A stretch of DNA of 47,624 bases from assembly GCF_029960115.1 (NCBI RefSeq), contig NZ_JASCOZ010000014.1:1-47624 (forward strand), written 5' to 3'. The notes under the pieces are model-generated. The model saw nothing but the letters and a program-made list of their open reading frames with translations. It ran no database searches and had not been told where the DNA came from. The position numbers were made by a program, and so were the translations under genes. Shown here piece after piece: positions 16,553 through 25,520 of this stretch; position 1 is the first letter of the stretch, and each line of letters starts with the position of its first letter. This DNA comes from Stenotrophomonas sp. PS02289 (lineage in GTDB: Bacteria; Pseudomonadota; Gammaproteobacteria; Xanthomonadales; Xanthomonadaceae).

Positions 16553-17328
16553 GAGTTCGCCAGTTCGTTGTTGATCAGCGCCAGTACCGCGGCCTTGCCA
16601 TCCCATACCGGCATCGGATTGACCAGGTTGCGGAGCATCCGAAGATCCTGATGCCAACCCAGAGCGTCGCTCAGCTTGTGCAGCGCCTTGGTCTTGCCTG
16701 AGGTGCGCAGCCCATCAACCATCGAAGCGGCGTCCAGGCCCAGCTCGGGCAGCACCTCCAACTGCATCCGCAGCCGGCGCACGCGGCGACGCCAGCGATG
16801 CACAGCTTCGGGGTCACCGTCAGCGGCGCGCTTCTTCGCTTTGCGTGCTCGGCGCTCGCTGAGCGCCAGCGCGGATTTGATGTCGGACATCTTTACCGCC
16901 TGCCAGGGCTGGGCATCCAGCCACAATGCAGCGTCCGCCAGCTGCTTGTGCCTGCGCGAGAAGTTGGGATCCTTCCCCACCTTATTTCGCATAATGTGCT
17001 CACTGCGATGACGCAGTCGTTCTACTGCAGGCCCCAAATCCAAGGCTGGATGCTGTTTTTGCAGCCGTTCGGCAGCTTCAGTCACCACGTGTGCGTCACG
17101 CATGTCCGAAAGGCTGTCGCCTAGTCGCTGCAGGTCCACATCCGCGCGATCCAGATCAAGCGCGCTGCCTTCCAGCAACGCCAGTAACGCGCGCAGACGC
17201 CGAATCGCCTTGCGTGCGGAATGGATCGCCTGCTCAGGTGACTCCGTAGGCGCAAGGCCCTGCAGGATCAGCGCACCCTCGCGTCGCGCCAACGCTCTGG
17301 CCCTCTCCCCTACTCCCTGTTTGGACAT
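16549..17328 (-). CDS. CHAD-domain protein
   Basis: 259 residues, all-helical and strongly basic, with the CHAD-type histidine/arginine motifs repeated twice: HSARKAIRRLRALL at about residues 36-49 and HRWRRRVRRLRMQLE at about 176-190. CHAD domains bind polyphosphate and are often found with CYTH phosphatases or polyphosphate granules; no CYTH gene is adjacent here. The start ATG (17328) is the first in frame. An 18-bp palindromic motif lies 32 bp upstream. The gene ends inside a SMAG repeat. Confidence 0.8.
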   Translation of the reverse strand: MSKQGVGERARALARREGALILQGLAPTESPEQAIHSARKAIRRLRALLALLEGSALDLDRADVDLQRLGDSLSDMRDAHVVTEAAERLQKQHPALDLGPAVERLRHRSEHIMRNKVGKDPNFSRRHKQLADAALWLDAQPWQAVKMSDIKSALALSERRARKAKKRAADGDPEAVHRWRRRVRRLRMQLEVLPELGLDAASMVDGLRTSGKTKALHKLSDALGWHQDLRMLRNLVNPMPVWDGKAAVLALINNELANS

Positions 17329-17359
17329 TGGCAGACTCTCGCTCGATCCAGAAACGGAT

Positions 17360-17377
17360 GTGACGCGTCACGGAAAT
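17360..17377. promoter_or_regulatory. Palindrome-containing 18-bp motif, copy 2
   Basis: GTGACGCGTCACGGAAAT, differing from copy 1 at one base, located 32 bp upstream of the CHAD start. The core TGACGCGTCA is a perfect 10-bp palindrome. Confidence 0.4.
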
Positions 17378-17392
17378 GGACTGCGAATGCGC

Positions 17393-18049
17393 TCAACTTC
17401 CTGCCAGCGTATTGATCTCCGCGCATTCCACCACATCAGGTGGCGTTGGCATCGCCGCCAGCGCCAGCATCGCCCGGCCGATGGCTTCGTTACTGGTCGC
17501 CATTCCTGGAGTGAGCTTCTGCGCCAGCTTCATCATCGGACCACCCAGTGCATACAGCGGCTTAAGTGCGCCATGACGCGTGCCAGTACCTTCCACCGGT
17601 CGTACGCCGCCAGGACGCAGCATCACCGTGGTGATCGGCAACTGCGCGAGTGCATGCTCTGTCTCACCCTTGATCCGTAGCGGCATCATGTGACTGTCCG
17701 GGTCCGCGTACGCCCCCGACACGTAGAGGAACCGCCCTTCGGGATTGGCTCCGGCCCACGCCCGGGCCACCGCCAAGGTGGCGTCCAGGGTGACCTTTCG
17801 ATACTCCGGCTCCGGTGTGCCGACAGGCGGCGCGCCGGCACAGTAGAAGCAGGCGTCGAACCCAACCAGCAGCGATGCCACATCTGAAGCGCGCTCAAAG
17901 TCCGGCAGCACGATCTCCTCCACGCCGGCCGGCGCGTCGCCGCCTTTGCGCACCAATACAGCGAGGCGCTCAACCGCCGCCGAGGCCTGGCAGGCTCTGA
18001 GCACGCCCTGCCCCACCAATCCGGTTGCGCCGGTCACCAGAATTTTCAT
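17393..18049 (-). CDS. NAD(P)-binding Rossmann-fold protein (atypical SDR/NmrA-like)
   Basis: 218 residues. The N-terminus MKILVTGATGLVGQGVL holds the GxxGxxG dinucleotide-binding loop of atypical short-chain dehydrogenases. Further on, GFDACFYCAGAPP and FLYVSGAYADPDS fit strand ends beta4 and beta5 of HTATIP2-like proteins; the usual YxxxK is not present in typical form, so a regulatory or isomerase-type role is as likely as dehydrogenase activity. Cytoplasmic. It stands between the CHAD gene and the ars genes, on the same strand as both. Confidence 0.75.
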   Translation of the reverse strand: MKILVTGATGLVGQGVLRACQASAAVERLAVLVRKGGDAPAGVEEIVLPDFERASDVASLLVGFDACFYCAGAPPVGTPEPEYRKVTLDATLAVARAWAGANPEGRFLYVSGAYADPDSHMMPLRIKGETEHALAQLPITTVMLRPGGVRPVEGTGTRHGALKPLYALGGPMMKLAQKLTPGMATSNEAIGRAMLALAAMPTPPDVVECAEINTLAGS

Positions 18050-18084
18050 CGCGTTACGCCCACAGAACTTCCGGGCTCAGACTA

Positions 18085-18101
18085 TCACCCGACCCGGGTG
18101 A
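18085..18101. terminator. Short hairpin between arsC and the SDR gene
   Basis: TCACCCG-ACC-CGGGTGA forms a perfect 7-bp stem in the 72-bp gap after arsC (minus strand). It may weakly terminate the arsH-arsC transcript; there is no U-tract. Confidence 0.3.
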
Positions 18102-18121
18102 CGCTCCTGTGGTTGCCGCAA

Positions 18122-18556
18122 TCAACCCGTGGCCAATCCGTCTTCGCGCCTGACGTCCTGACCGAGCACCACCTCGCCATCCTCCTTCGTAAACGGCGCG
18201 GGCAGTGGCGGCAGGATATCCACGACCACTTCAGACGGCCGGCACAAGCGCGTGCCCATGTCGGTCTGCACGAAGGGGCGATTGATGAGAATCGGGTGGG
18301 CCATCATGGCATCAAGCAGAGCGTCGTCGGTCAACGCTGGATCGTCCAATCCCAGTTCAAGATAGGGTGTGCCTTTCTCGCGGATGGCACTCCGAACGTC
18401 CAATCCTGCGACTGCAATCAACTCAACGAGGCGTGCTCGGCTGGGTGGGTCGACCAGATACTCAATGACCTGGGGCTCAATGCCTGCGTGGCGAATCAAG
18501 GCCAACGTGTTTCGCGAGGTTCCGCACGATGGATTGTGATAGATGACGGCGTTCAT
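18122..18556 (-). CDS. arsC: Arsenate reductase, glutaredoxin-coupled (ArsC)
   Basis: 144 residues. Catalytic cysteine in the [11 protein letters not shown] loop (C11), the RPF segment (LINRPFVQT) and a C-terminal extension typical of the E. coli-type ArsC family. It reduces arsenate to arsenite with glutathione and glutaredoxin, supplying the substrate for the Acr3 pump. Its ATG overlaps the arsH stop (ATGA), so the two are co-translated. The C-terminus is short and acidic. Confidence 0.92.
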   Translation of the reverse strand: MNAVIYHNPSCGTSRNTLALIRHAGIEPQVIEYLVDPPSRARLVELIAVAGLDVRSAIREKGTPYLELGLDDPALTDDALLDAMMAHPILINRPFVQTDMGTRLCRPSEVVVDILPPLPAPFTKEDGEVVLGQDVRREDGLATG

Positions 18557-19293
18557 GCGCTCTCCTCTTCATTCGATACAGCCTCGATGACGCCGGCAGC
18601 TGCAGCCAATGCGGCTGCTTCGACTGCACCCTTTCGTTCGCTGTAGCGCTCGACGAGATAGTCGCTGCGGCCGCGAACCAGCAGGGTGAACTTGACCAGT
18701 TCTTCCATCACATCCACTACGCGATCGTAGAAGGCAGAGGGCTTCATTCGCCCTTCGTCATCAAATTCCTGCCAGGCCTTTGCGACCGAGGACTGGTTCG
18801 GGATGGTGACCATGCGCATCCAACGGCCGAGCACGCGCAGTGCGTTGACCACATTGAACGACTGGGAGCCACCGCAGACTTGCATTACTGCCAGCGTGCG
18901 GCCTTGGGTCGGGCGCACGCTCCCCTCTTCCAGCGGGAGCCAGTCGATCTGGTTCTTGAATACCGCCGTCAATGTTCCATGGCGTTCCGGGCTGACCCAC
19001 ACGTGGCCCTCTGACCATAGTGAGGCCTGCCGCAGTTCCTGCACCTTCGGATGGGATGCCGGCACAGAATCGAGCATCGGCAACTCGTGGGGATCGAACA
19101 GACGGGTTTCCGCGCCCAGGTGCTCCAGCAGCCTTTGCGCCTCCAGTGCCAGCTTGCGACTGAAGGACTGTGGCCTCAGCGATCCGTAAAGGATCAGACT
19201 GCGCGGAGGGTGCGATGGGGTGTTCGACTCTCTCAGTTTTTCGACCGTTGGCACGTCCAGGGCACCTGGAACGACGTTGGGAAGCGATGGCAT
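18553..19293 (-). CDS. arsH: Arsenical resistance flavoprotein ArsH
   Basis: 246 residues from the ATG at 19293. The flavodoxin-like FMN-binding loop [18 protein letters not shown], the [20 protein letters not shown] segment and [21 protein letters not shown] are hallmarks of ArsH, an NADPH-dependent FMN reductase that oxidises trivalent organoarsenicals. A frame extends 29 codons further upstream, but GGAG at six bases before 19293 and the family's usual length fix this start. It is divergent from arsR across only 39 bp and overlaps arsC. Confidence 0.92.
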   Translation of the reverse strand: MPSLPNVVPGALDVPTVEKLRESNTPSHPPRSLILYGSLRPQSFSRKLALEAQRLLEHLGAETRLFDPHELPMLDSVPASHPKVQELRQASLWSEGHVWVSPERHGTLTAVFKNQIDWLPLEEGSVRPTQGRTLAVMQVCGGSQSFNVVNALRVLGRWMRMVTIPNQSSVAKAWQEFDDEGRMKPSAFYDRVVDVMEELVKFTLLVRGRSDYLVERYSERKGAVEAAALAAAAGVIEAVSNEEESA

Positions 19294-19297
19294 GGGG

Positions 19298-19350
19298 TTG
19301 CTCCGGCACCTTGATTCGACTATTCTAGAAATATGGAACACAACAGCGCA
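19298..19350. promoter_or_regulatory. Divergent arsH/arsR promoter and ArsR operator
   Basis: On the plus strand TTGCTC (19298-19303), 17-bp spacer, TATTCT (19321-19326) would start transcription at about the arsR ATG (19333). On the minus strand TAGAAT (19327-19322) is a -10 for arsH. The two -10 boxes overlap in the palindrome TTCTAGAA (19323-19330), a natural ArsR operator centre that would repress both directions. arsR has no Shine-Dalgarno, consistent with a leaderless message. Confidence 0.5.
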
Positions 19351-19647
19351 ACCCATGCCTTGGCCGCCCTGGGTCATCAAAGCCGCCTCTCCATCTTCCG
19401 GCTACTGGTGCGGGCAGGCGCTGGGGGCAAGCTGGCAGGCGACATTGCCTTGGCGCTCTCGCTGCCCGGTGCCACGCTCTCGTTCCATCTGAAGGAACTG
19501 ATGGCGGCTGGCTTGATCACAGCCGAGCAGCGCGGCCGCACGATCTGCTACCGCGCCCAGTTTGAAGCGATGACCGCACTGGTGGACTACCTGACCGAGA
19601 ACTGTTGCGCCGACGACCAAGCCTGCAACCGACCGGCTGGCTGCTGA
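19333..19647 (+). CDS. arsR: Arsenic-responsive repressor ArsR
   Basis: 104-residue winged-helix repressor. The recognition region [19 protein letters not shown] and wing [13 protein letters not shown] are typical ArsR/SmtB. It lacks the CVC motif in the alpha3 helix of plasmid R773 ArsR; instead C91, C92 and C98 (CCADDQAC) lie near the C-terminus with the same i, i+1, i+7 spacing as Acidithiobacillus ferrooxidans ArsR (C95, C96, C102), so arsenite binding by these three cysteines is inferred. Divergent from arsH, followed 30 bp later by acr3. Confidence 0.92.
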   Translation: MEHNSATHALAALGHQSRLSIFRLLVRAGAGGKLAGDIALALSLPGATLSFHLKELMAAGLITAEQRGRTICYRAQFEAMTALVDYLTENCCADDQACNRPAGC

Positions 19648-19677
19648 CCCACCCTTTTCGCCGTTTCTTCTGGACTC

Positions 19678-20736
19678 ATGATGGCCGCTGATTCCCCACG
19701 CCTGTCCTTTCTGGACCGATACCTTACGCTTTGGATATTCCTGGCGATGGCATTGGGCGTCAGCATCGGCGCGATGTTCGAAGGCGTGGCCAACGGGCTC
19801 CAGCGCCTCTCGATTGGCACAACCAACATCCCGATCGCCATTGGCCTGATCTTGATGATGTATCCACCACTGGCCAAGGTGAAGTACGAAGAGCTGCCGC
19901 AGGTGTTCGCCGATAAGCGGGTACTGATGCTCTCGCTGGTGCAGAACTGGATCATCGGTCCCTTCCTCATGTTCGGATTGGCGGCGCTGTTCCTGCGCGA
20001 CCACCCCGAGTACATGACCGGTCTGATCCTGATCGGCCTGGCGCGCTGCATCGCGATGGTATTGGTCTGGAACCAGCTCGCGCGCGGAGATGGGCAGTAC
20101 GTAGCGGGGCTTGTGGCCTTCAACTCGCTCTTCCAGATCGCGCTGTTCAGCGGGTACGCGTGGTTCTTTCTCTCGTGGCTGCCGCCCGTGTTCGGCCTGC
20201 AAGGCAGCGTGATCGACGTCAGCTTCTGGACCATAGCCGAGGCAGTCCTGATCTATCTGGGCATCCCCTTCCTCGCAGGCTTCCTCACCCGACGCTGGCT
20301 CAAGGCGCGCAAAGGGGTGCATTGGTACGAAGAGACGTTCCTGCCGGCGATCAGCCCGATCACACTGGTGGCTCTGCTCTTCACGATCGTTGCCATGTTC
20401 AGCCTGAAGGGAGGCGACGTGTTGCGTATCCCGATGGATGCAGTGCGGATCGCAGTTCCACTGATGCTTTACTTCGTCATCCAGTTCGTCCTGAGCTTCT
20501 TCATGGGCAGGCTCATTGCCAAGGACTATCCGCGTACGACCGCGATTGCCTTTACTGCAGCCGGCAACAACTTCGAACTGGCCATCGCGGTTGCCATTGC
20601 CGCCTTCGGCTTGGCCTCGCCGGTCGCGTTCGCGGCGGTCATGGGTCCGCTGGTGGAGGTGCCGGTACTGATCCTGCTGGTCCATGTCGCCCTGCGGCTG
20701 GGCAAGCGTTTTTTCCCTGCCATCCTCACTCCATGA
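19678..20736 (+). CDS. acr3: Arsenite efflux permease, Acr3 family
   Basis: 352 residues with about ten transmembrane helices. The conserved cysteine in [18 protein letters not shown] is the essential Acr3 Cys, and [16 protein letters not shown] matches the second conserved helix. It exports arsenite by proton antiport. Starts at ATG 19678 or 19681; it follows arsR by 30 bp, forming an arsR-acr3 operon. Its stop overlaps by 11 bp the stop of the convergent Spy-like gene. Often called arsB in annotations, but it belongs to Acr3, not ArsB. Confidence 0.93.
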   Translation: MMAADSPRLSFLDRYLTLWIFLAMALGVSIGAMFEGVANGLQRLSIGTTNIPIAIGLILMMYPPLAKVKYEELPQVFADKRVLMLSLVQNWIIGPFLMFGLAALFLRDHPEYMTGLILIGLARCIAMVLVWNQLARGDGQYVAGLVAFNSLFQIALFSGYAWFFLSWLPPVFGLQGSVIDVSFWTIAEAVLIYLGIPFLAGFLTRRWLKARKGVHWYEETFLPAISPITLVALLFTIVAMFSLKGGDVLRIPMDAVRIAVPLMLYFVIQFVLSFFMGRLIAKDYPRTTAIAFTAAGNNFELAIAVAIAAFGLASPVAFAAVMGPLVEVPVLILLVHVALRLGKRFFPAILTP

Positions 20737-21532
20737 GCGACGGGTGCTGCTCCACGAACGCATCAAGACGTTTCCGCTGAGCAGCGTCCAGACTACGATC
20801 CAGACGACGCAAGGCTGCCAGCCAATCTGCCGTATCGGTTGGCAGTGCTTCCTGCATCCGTGTCATGAAATCCATCAGATCGAACGGCGGCTTGGCCGTG
20901 CGGGGTCCTGTCAGTACCGCGCGGCTGCGTGCCATCGGATCGGCGGTCTCCGCTTCGAAAGCTTTCCAGGCAGCCGCCTGCTCAGGTCGTAGTTGCAGCG
21001 ATTGTTTCAATTCGGCGCGCCGCTTCAACCAGCGATCGCGTTCGGCATCCAGTTGCTTGTCCGCGTCTGCGCCGGGCGGCGGCAGCGGCATGTCGTTGGC
21101 CTCAAATTCGCCGAGCGCTTTACGTTGTGCTGCATCCAATTGCGGATACAGCCAACGCAGTGCGTCCACCATCACCCGCTGCTCCGTGGCCTGCGCAGAT
21201 TGCCAGCGACTCAATAGCGCCAGGTCATCCAGCAGTCTGCCGTGACGGTGGGTCTCGCTCTCCACCTGCAGATCCGCCATGCGCGCGTCCGGCCCGGTCA
21301 TGCGCTGCTCGAACCCTTTCCACAGCGCCGCCTGGTCCGGGCGGATCTGCATCACGGCGTGAAGTTCCTGCACCCTGTCAGCACGCAGGCGGGTCTGCTC
21401 CTGCAGAAAGGCCGCGCGACCCTGCACGCCAGTCGGTGGTGCCGCAGCACCACCGGCTGCAGATGTCAGCAACGCCAGAGCAACCATCGCCACGGCATAC
21501 CAACGTGGCCGGTTCCGGTCCGAAGGGAGCAT
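20726..21532 (-). CDS. Exported LTxxQ-motif (Spy/CpxP-like) protein
   Basis: 268 residues from ATG 21532. Signal-like hydrophobic N-terminus ([16 protein letters not shown]), then an almost all-helical, charged protein. Two LTxxQ-type repeats are seen: [12 protein letters not shown] at about residue 145 and [12 protein letters not shown] near the end, each preceded by helices with [12 protein letters not shown] and [12 protein letters not shown]. This internal duplication suggests two Spy-like domains. Spy and CpxP are periplasmic chaperones induced by envelope and metal stress. The open frame extends upstream but without codon character; the chosen start is the first Met before the signal. 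Confidence 0.7.
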   Translation of the reverse strand: MLPSDRNRPRWYAVAMVALALLTSAAGGAAAPPTGVQGRAAFLQEQTRLRADRVQELHAVMQIRPDQAALWKGFEQRMTGPDARMADLQVESETHRHGRLLDDLALLSRWQSAQATEQRVMVDALRWLYPQLDAAQRKALGEFEANDMPLPPPGADADKQLDAERDRWLKRRAELKQSLQLRPEQAAAWKAFEAETADPMARSRAVLTGPRTAKPPFDLMDFMTRMQEALPTDTADWLAALRRLDRSLDAAQRKRLDAFVEQHPSLME

Positions 21533-21576
21533 CAGCGGCCTCGTGGCGCGACAGGTGTTCCGGCATTCTAGCGTGG

Positions 21577-22218
21577 TCAGGGGGCCGGCGTATTGAGCAG
21601 CTGCTGCTCCCACAGATAGGCCACGCCACTGCCGGCGGCGTGGTACTTGAACACCTCGGTCAGCGCTTCCACGTGCTCCAGTCGGGCCCAGTCGCGCTGC
21701 CATTCGGCCGCCACGGCCACCCAGGTCATGACGTTGGCACCGGCTGCGATCATGCGCTGGATGGCCACTTCGTGCGCCTCGACCGACACCGCACCGCAGG
21801 CGTCGGTCACCACGGTCACGTCCCAGCCCTCGCCCAGCGCCTGGATGACCGGCATGGCCACGCAGATCTCGGTCCACAGGCCGGCAATGATCAGCTGCTT
21901 GCGGCCGGTGGCCTTGACCACGTCGACCACGGCGGGATCTTCCCAGGTATTGATGAATGTGCGGTCGATGACCTTCTGGTCCGGGAACACGTCGGTGATG
22001 TGCGGGAAGATGAGGCCACCACGCTCGGCGATCACGCTGGTCAGAATCGTGGGCACGTCGAAGGCTTTCGCCACCTTGGCCAGTGCAGTGGCGTTGTTGA
22101 CCACCGCTTGCGGGTCGTGGCTGTTGAGATTGGCCAGCTGATACGGCTGATGGTCGATCAGCACGACGACGGAGTCTTCAGGACGAAGAAGCGAGGAGAG
22201 ACCGTTACGGAAAGCCAT
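21577..22218 (-). CDS. Isochorismatase-family hydrolase, YcaC type
   Basis: 213 residues. Catalytic aspartate in LIDHQPYQ (D22), the VIDRTFINTWED segment, and nucleophilic C119 in GLWTEICVAMP fit the YcaC subgroup of cysteine hydrolases, whose physiological substrate is not firmly known. Start ATG 22218 has AAGGA eight bases upstream; an upstream open frame lacks it. The gene is divergent from a LysR regulator across 185 bp, the usual arrangement in which the regulator controls the enzyme gene. Confidence 0.88.
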   Translation of the reverse strand: MAFRNGLSSLLRPEDSVVVLIDHQPYQLANLNSHDPQAVVNNATALAKVAKAFDVPTILTSVIAERGGLIFPHITDVFPDQKVIDRTFINTWEDPAVVDVVKATGRKQLIIAGLWTEICVAMPVIQALGEGWDVTVVTDACGAVSVEAHEVAIQRMIAAGANVMTWVAVAAEWQRDWARLEHVEALTEVFKYHAAGSGVAYLWEQQLLNTPAP

Positions 22219-22403
22219 GAATGCATCCTTTGCTGCAATAAGGGGATAGCGCCCGCTCGGCGGTGACCCGCTGGGGCCTGAAAACCTTGTCATCACGCCA
22301 CGTCCGGCGGTAGGCACAGCGGCCGCGCAACTGTGTCGCGCTCGCTGCAACACCCTCCCCCGTGCGGGTATGTCAGGATGCAGACTCAGCTGGAGGGCCC
22401 GGT

Positions 22404-23303
22404 GTGGATATCGAAGATCTGCGAACGTTCGTGGAAGTGGCAGACGCGGGTGGCGTCTCGCCGGCAGCGCGACGACTGGGCATCTCCAAATCGATTGCCA
22501 GCCGTACCCTCGCCCGGCTGGAGGCCGAACTCGGCGTGCAGTTGCTGGCACGCACCACGCGCGGCGCAGCCTTGACCGAGGCCGGTGCCCTCTTCCGGGA
22601 GCACGCCGCGAAGGCCTGTGCGGAGATCGACCAGGCGCGCGAGGCGCTCCAGCCTGAGGGCGAACTGCGCGGCAGATTGCGCATTGCCCTGCCCCTGACC
22701 TTCGGGCCGACCCATTTTGCTTCGGTCCTGGCGGAACTGGCCGTACGCCACCCGCATCTGCAGGTGCACACCTATTACAGCGACCGCTTCGTGGACCTGG
22801 TCAACGAGGGCTTCGACTGCGCGATCCGCGCGGGGTATCTGGCTGACTCCAGTCTGGTCGCCCGATGCGTGGGCCCCCTGCACGGCAAGCTGGTGGCCAG
22901 CCCCGCCTACATCGCGGCCAACGGTGCGCCGGAAACACCGGAAGAACTGGCTCAACATGAGGCCCTCATGCAGGGCACCGAGCCCTGGCAGTTCGTGGAC
23001 GGCGACAAGGTGGTCACGGTCCGGCCGCAGGGCCGCTTCAAGGCCGACAACGGCACTGCGCTGGCGGTGGCGGCCATCGCCGGGCTGGGCGTGGCCTGGC
23101 TGCCCGATGCCATCGTGGAGGAGCACGTGGCCAATGGAACGCTGCAGGTCGTCATGCCGCGCTATCCACCGCCGTCGGCGGGCATCTATGTGATCCGCCC
23201 GCCGGGGCGGCACCCGTCACGCAAGGTGCGGGTGCTGACTGAACTGCTGATCGAATGCTTCGATCAGGCACCACACCTGGATCGCATCAGAACCCGCGCA
23301 TGA
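22404..23303 (+). CDS. LysR-family transcriptional regulator
   Basis: 299 residues. N-terminal winged HTH (residues 1-60: DIEDLRTFVEVADAGGVSP ... SIASRTLARLEAELGVQLLAR) and a C-terminal periplasmic-binding-like effector domain. A GTG at 22404 with GGAGGG six bases upstream is the best start. Probably regulates the divergent YcaC-like hydrolase. Its final 17 bp overlap the 3' end of the convergent mipA gene. Confidence 0.92.
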   Translation: MDIEDLRTFVEVADAGGVSPAARRLGISKSIASRTLARLEAELGVQLLARTTRGAALTEAGALFREHAAKACAEIDQAREALQPEGELRGRLRIALPLTFGPTHFASVLAELAVRHPHLQVHTYYSDRFVDLVNEGFDCAIRAGYLADSSLVARCVGPLHGKLVASPAYIAANGAPETPEELAQHEALMQGTEPWQFVDGDKVVTVRPQGRFKADNGTALAVAAIAGLGVAWLPDAIVEEHVANGTLQVVMPRYPPPSAGIYVIRPPGRHPSRKVRVLTELLIECFDQAPHLDRIRTRA

Positions 23304-24084
23304 TCCCGAGGAATACCGTGGCGCTGCCGTCGGTGTCGCGCTCGATCAAGGGGCTGTCGGTGATCTTGTCCGGCAGCAGCTTGTACTGCGCGAAGCCCAT
23401 CATGCTCCACTTCTCGCCGAGCGGCCGGAAGTAGCTCACGCCGACATGCGGCACGGTCACGCTGCCGGGGCGGTAGTCGACCACGCCACGGGCCACTTCT
23501 TCCTTGAGCGTGCCGTAGTAGTAGTTGCCCATGTCTTTGGACTGCCAGGTGACGCCCACGTTCGGGGTCAACTGGCCCTTGCCCACGCCGAAACCATAGC
23601 CGTACTGCAGCGAGGCCTCCTGTCCGCCACTGGCGTCGGTGACATCGGCCAGGGCTTCGAACTCCAGTTCACCGAAACTGCCGCGCCAGACCAGCTTGGT
23701 GCCCAGGTCCAGACCCTTGTCACGGTCGTCCAGCAGGCGGTAGTCAATGCCGTTGTCGGCCAGTTCGCGGGGACCGAGGTCTTTCACGTCGAAGCCATCC
23801 ATGCGCATCTTGGCCACGACGGCTGCATTGAAGCTGTTGTTCTCGATGAACTTCCAACCTGCAGTGAGACCTTCCACATAGAAGTGATCACCGTTGTAGC
23901 CCAGCAGCGGGAATGGCATCACCTTGGTGCCCTCCCCTGCGTACGGGCTGTCTGTTACCACCGCGCCCAACCCCAGGCCCCAACGCGGCGGGCCCTGCTC
24001 GCCCGGGTTGCCATCGTCGCCCTGTTGGGCGAGCGCGCTGAACGAAAGCCCGCAGGCCAGTACGGGAAACAGGAACTTGATCAT
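23287..24084 (-). CDS. mipA: MipA/OmpV-family outer membrane protein
   Basis: 265 residues with a Sec signal peptide (MIKFLFPVLACGLSFSALAQ), then alternating beta strands ending in a C-terminal Phe (IMRGF), as in outer-membrane barrels. GLGLGAVVTDSPYAGEGTKVMPFPLLGY is cut here to the point: residues 36-63 carry the family's opening repeat. MipA scaffolds murein synthases in E. coli, and OmpV-type members take part in antibiotic and peptide responses. GGAGAGG precedes the ATG. A tandem ATGTCG box 46 bp upstream is shared with the RND operon, suggesting control by the two-component system encoded next door. Confidence 0.87.
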   Translation of the reverse strand: MIKFLFPVLACGLSFSALAQQGDDGNPGEQGPPRWGLGLGAVVTDSPYAGEGTKVMPFPLLGYNGDHFYVEGLTAGWKFIENNSFNAAVVAKMRMDGFDVKDLGPRELADNGIDYRLLDDRDKGLDLGTKLVWRGSFGELEFEALADVTDASGGQEASLQYGYGFGVGKGQLTPNVGVTWQSKDMGNYYYGTLKEEVARGVVDYRPGSVTVPHVGVSYFRPLGEKWSMMGFAQYKLLPDKITDSPLIERDTDGSATVFLGIMRGF

Positions 24085-24129
24085 GAGTTGCCGGACCTCT
24101 CCAGATGGGGTGCCCAGCGTGGCGCGGCG

Positions 24130-24147
24130 ATGTCGCTGAAATGTCGC
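24130..24147. promoter_or_regulatory. Tandem response-regulator box upstream of mipA
   Basis: ATGTCGCTGAAATGTCGC: two ATGTCG half-sites 11 bp apart, one helical turn, on the same face, as bound by OmpR/PhoB-type dimers. Starts 46 bp before the mipA ATG. Nearly identical to the box at 31464-31481. Confidence 0.55.
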
Positions 24148-24182
24148 GCGAAGTAGCCTCCGCGTGAATGCGTGCTGACCGC

Positions 24183-25520
24183 TCAGGGAATCTCGATGCA
24201 GCTGGCGCGCATGTCCAGCGTGGCACGGGTGCCGTCGGTTGAAGAATCAATGCCCAGCGTCCAGCCAAAGTGGTCGCAGATGCGCCCGATCAGGAACAGG
24301 CCCAGCCCTTGCCCACGCGCAGGCGAGCCCTGCCGCAGCAGGTCGCGATAGCGGCGTGCCGCTTCGGCCGGATCAAACCCGCTGCCCGAATCGCTGACCG
24401 AGAGCACACCCTTCGCCAGTGCGATGCGCACGATGCCCTGGCGGGTGTTTTCGATGGCGTTGCGGATGAGGTTGCTGGCGGCAATGCGGATCATGGCTTC
24501 GGGGGCAGCCACAAACGTGGGCTCCATTTCACCCAGCTGCAACCGGGTGTCCCTGCCCGGCAGCAGATGCTCGTGGTCGTGCAGCAGCCGTGGCAGCAGG
24601 TCGTGCAAGGCCGTGACATCACCGTGACCGCCTTGTGGGGGTGCCTCCCGCGCCAGATACAACAGCGCCACCATGGTCTCGGACAGATCCTCCACCGCGT
24701 GTTCGATCCGCACCAGCGGCGCGTTCGCGGCTGCGGGTAACGGCTGTTGCTTGAGGACATCCACCGCCCCCGCAATGACCGCAATCGGCGTACGGAACTC
24801 ATGGCTGGCCTGGTCAAGCAGGCTGCGCTCGCGCTCGATGAACTGCGCCACGCGATCCAGATGTGCGTTGCTGGCGCTGGCAATGACCTGGATCTCTTCG
24901 CGTTTGTAGTCGGTCGGCAGGCGCGCCTGCGGGTCGCCGGGATTCATGGCCTGCATGCGCCTGGCCAGGTCGTGCACGGGACGGACCAGGTTGGCATGCA
25001 GCCAGACGATGAAGCCGGCAATCACGCCGGCAAAGCAGAACACCCACAGCGCGCTGTAGCGGGAATAGCGGTTCTGGGTGCGCTCCAGCGAATCGATCTC
25101 CACCCGGGTGATCAGCCTGCCATGGGGCAGCGCGGTGATCAGCGCGTGGTAGCTGGGGTCGCCGCCGGGGTCGGCGAACTCCGAATGCGAGACCATCGAC
25201 GACTCGGAACTGTAGATGCCCGGCGGCAGGTCGGCGAGGTAGGCCGGCGCGCCTGCCCTGCCCTCGCCCCCATTTTCGACATACCAAGACCGGATCATGC
25301 CGCGCTGCGGCAGCTCCACCACCCGCCCCTCCTTCACCAGTGCGGCGTGATCGTCCGCGATGGAGCGCATCAGGTCGCTCCAGTAGCGATCTTCCATCAG
25401 CAGCTGCCCGCTGAAGTTGGTCACGCCGATGGCGAGCAGCATCTGCAACCCCAGCATGATCAGCGCCACGCTGGCCCACCAATGCAGGCTGCGACCTCGC
25501 CGGCGGCGGGACTCAGTCAC
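24183..25520 (-). CDS. Two-component sensor histidine kinase
   Basis: 445 residues from GTG 25520. Two membrane segments (about residues 15-35 and 170-190) enclose a periplasmic sensor domain; then a HAMP-like linker, the phosphoacceptor H in LLDQASHEFRTPIAVIAG, and a compact HATPase with the N box (SNLIRNAIENT), DSGSGFD G1 box and GQGLGLFLIG G2 box. It overlaps the regulator gene by 8 bp, so the pair is co-translated and last in the RND operon. The periplasmic domain probably senses cationic peptides, metals or envelope damage; the ligand is not evident. Confidence 0.9.
   Translation of the reverse strand: MTESRRRRGRSLHWWASVALIMLGLQMLLAIGVTNFSGQLLMEDRYWSDLMRSIADDHAALVKEGRVVELPQRGMIRSWYVENGGEGRAGAPAYLADLPPGIYSSESSMVSHSEFADPGGDPSYHALITALPHGRLITRVEIDSLERTQNRYSRYSALWVFCFAGVIAGFIVWLHANLVRPVHDLARRMQAMNPGDPQARLPTDYKREEIQVIASASNAHLDRVAQFIERERSLLDQASHEFRTPIAVIAGAVDVLKQQPLPAAANAPLVRIEHAVEDLSETMVALLYLAREAPPQGGHGDVTALHDLLPRLLHDHEHLLPGRDTRLQLGEMEPTFVAAPEAMIRIAASNLIRNAIENTRQGIVRIALAKGVLSVSDSGSGFDPAEAARRYRDLLRQGSPARGQGLGLFLIGRICDHFGWTLGIDSSTDGTRATLDMRASCIEIP

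Noticed and set aside
19402..20766. A 454-codon open frame on the minus strand
   Set aside because: Antisense to arsR and acr3; composition (His, Gln, Asp, Arg) is that of a shadow frame.
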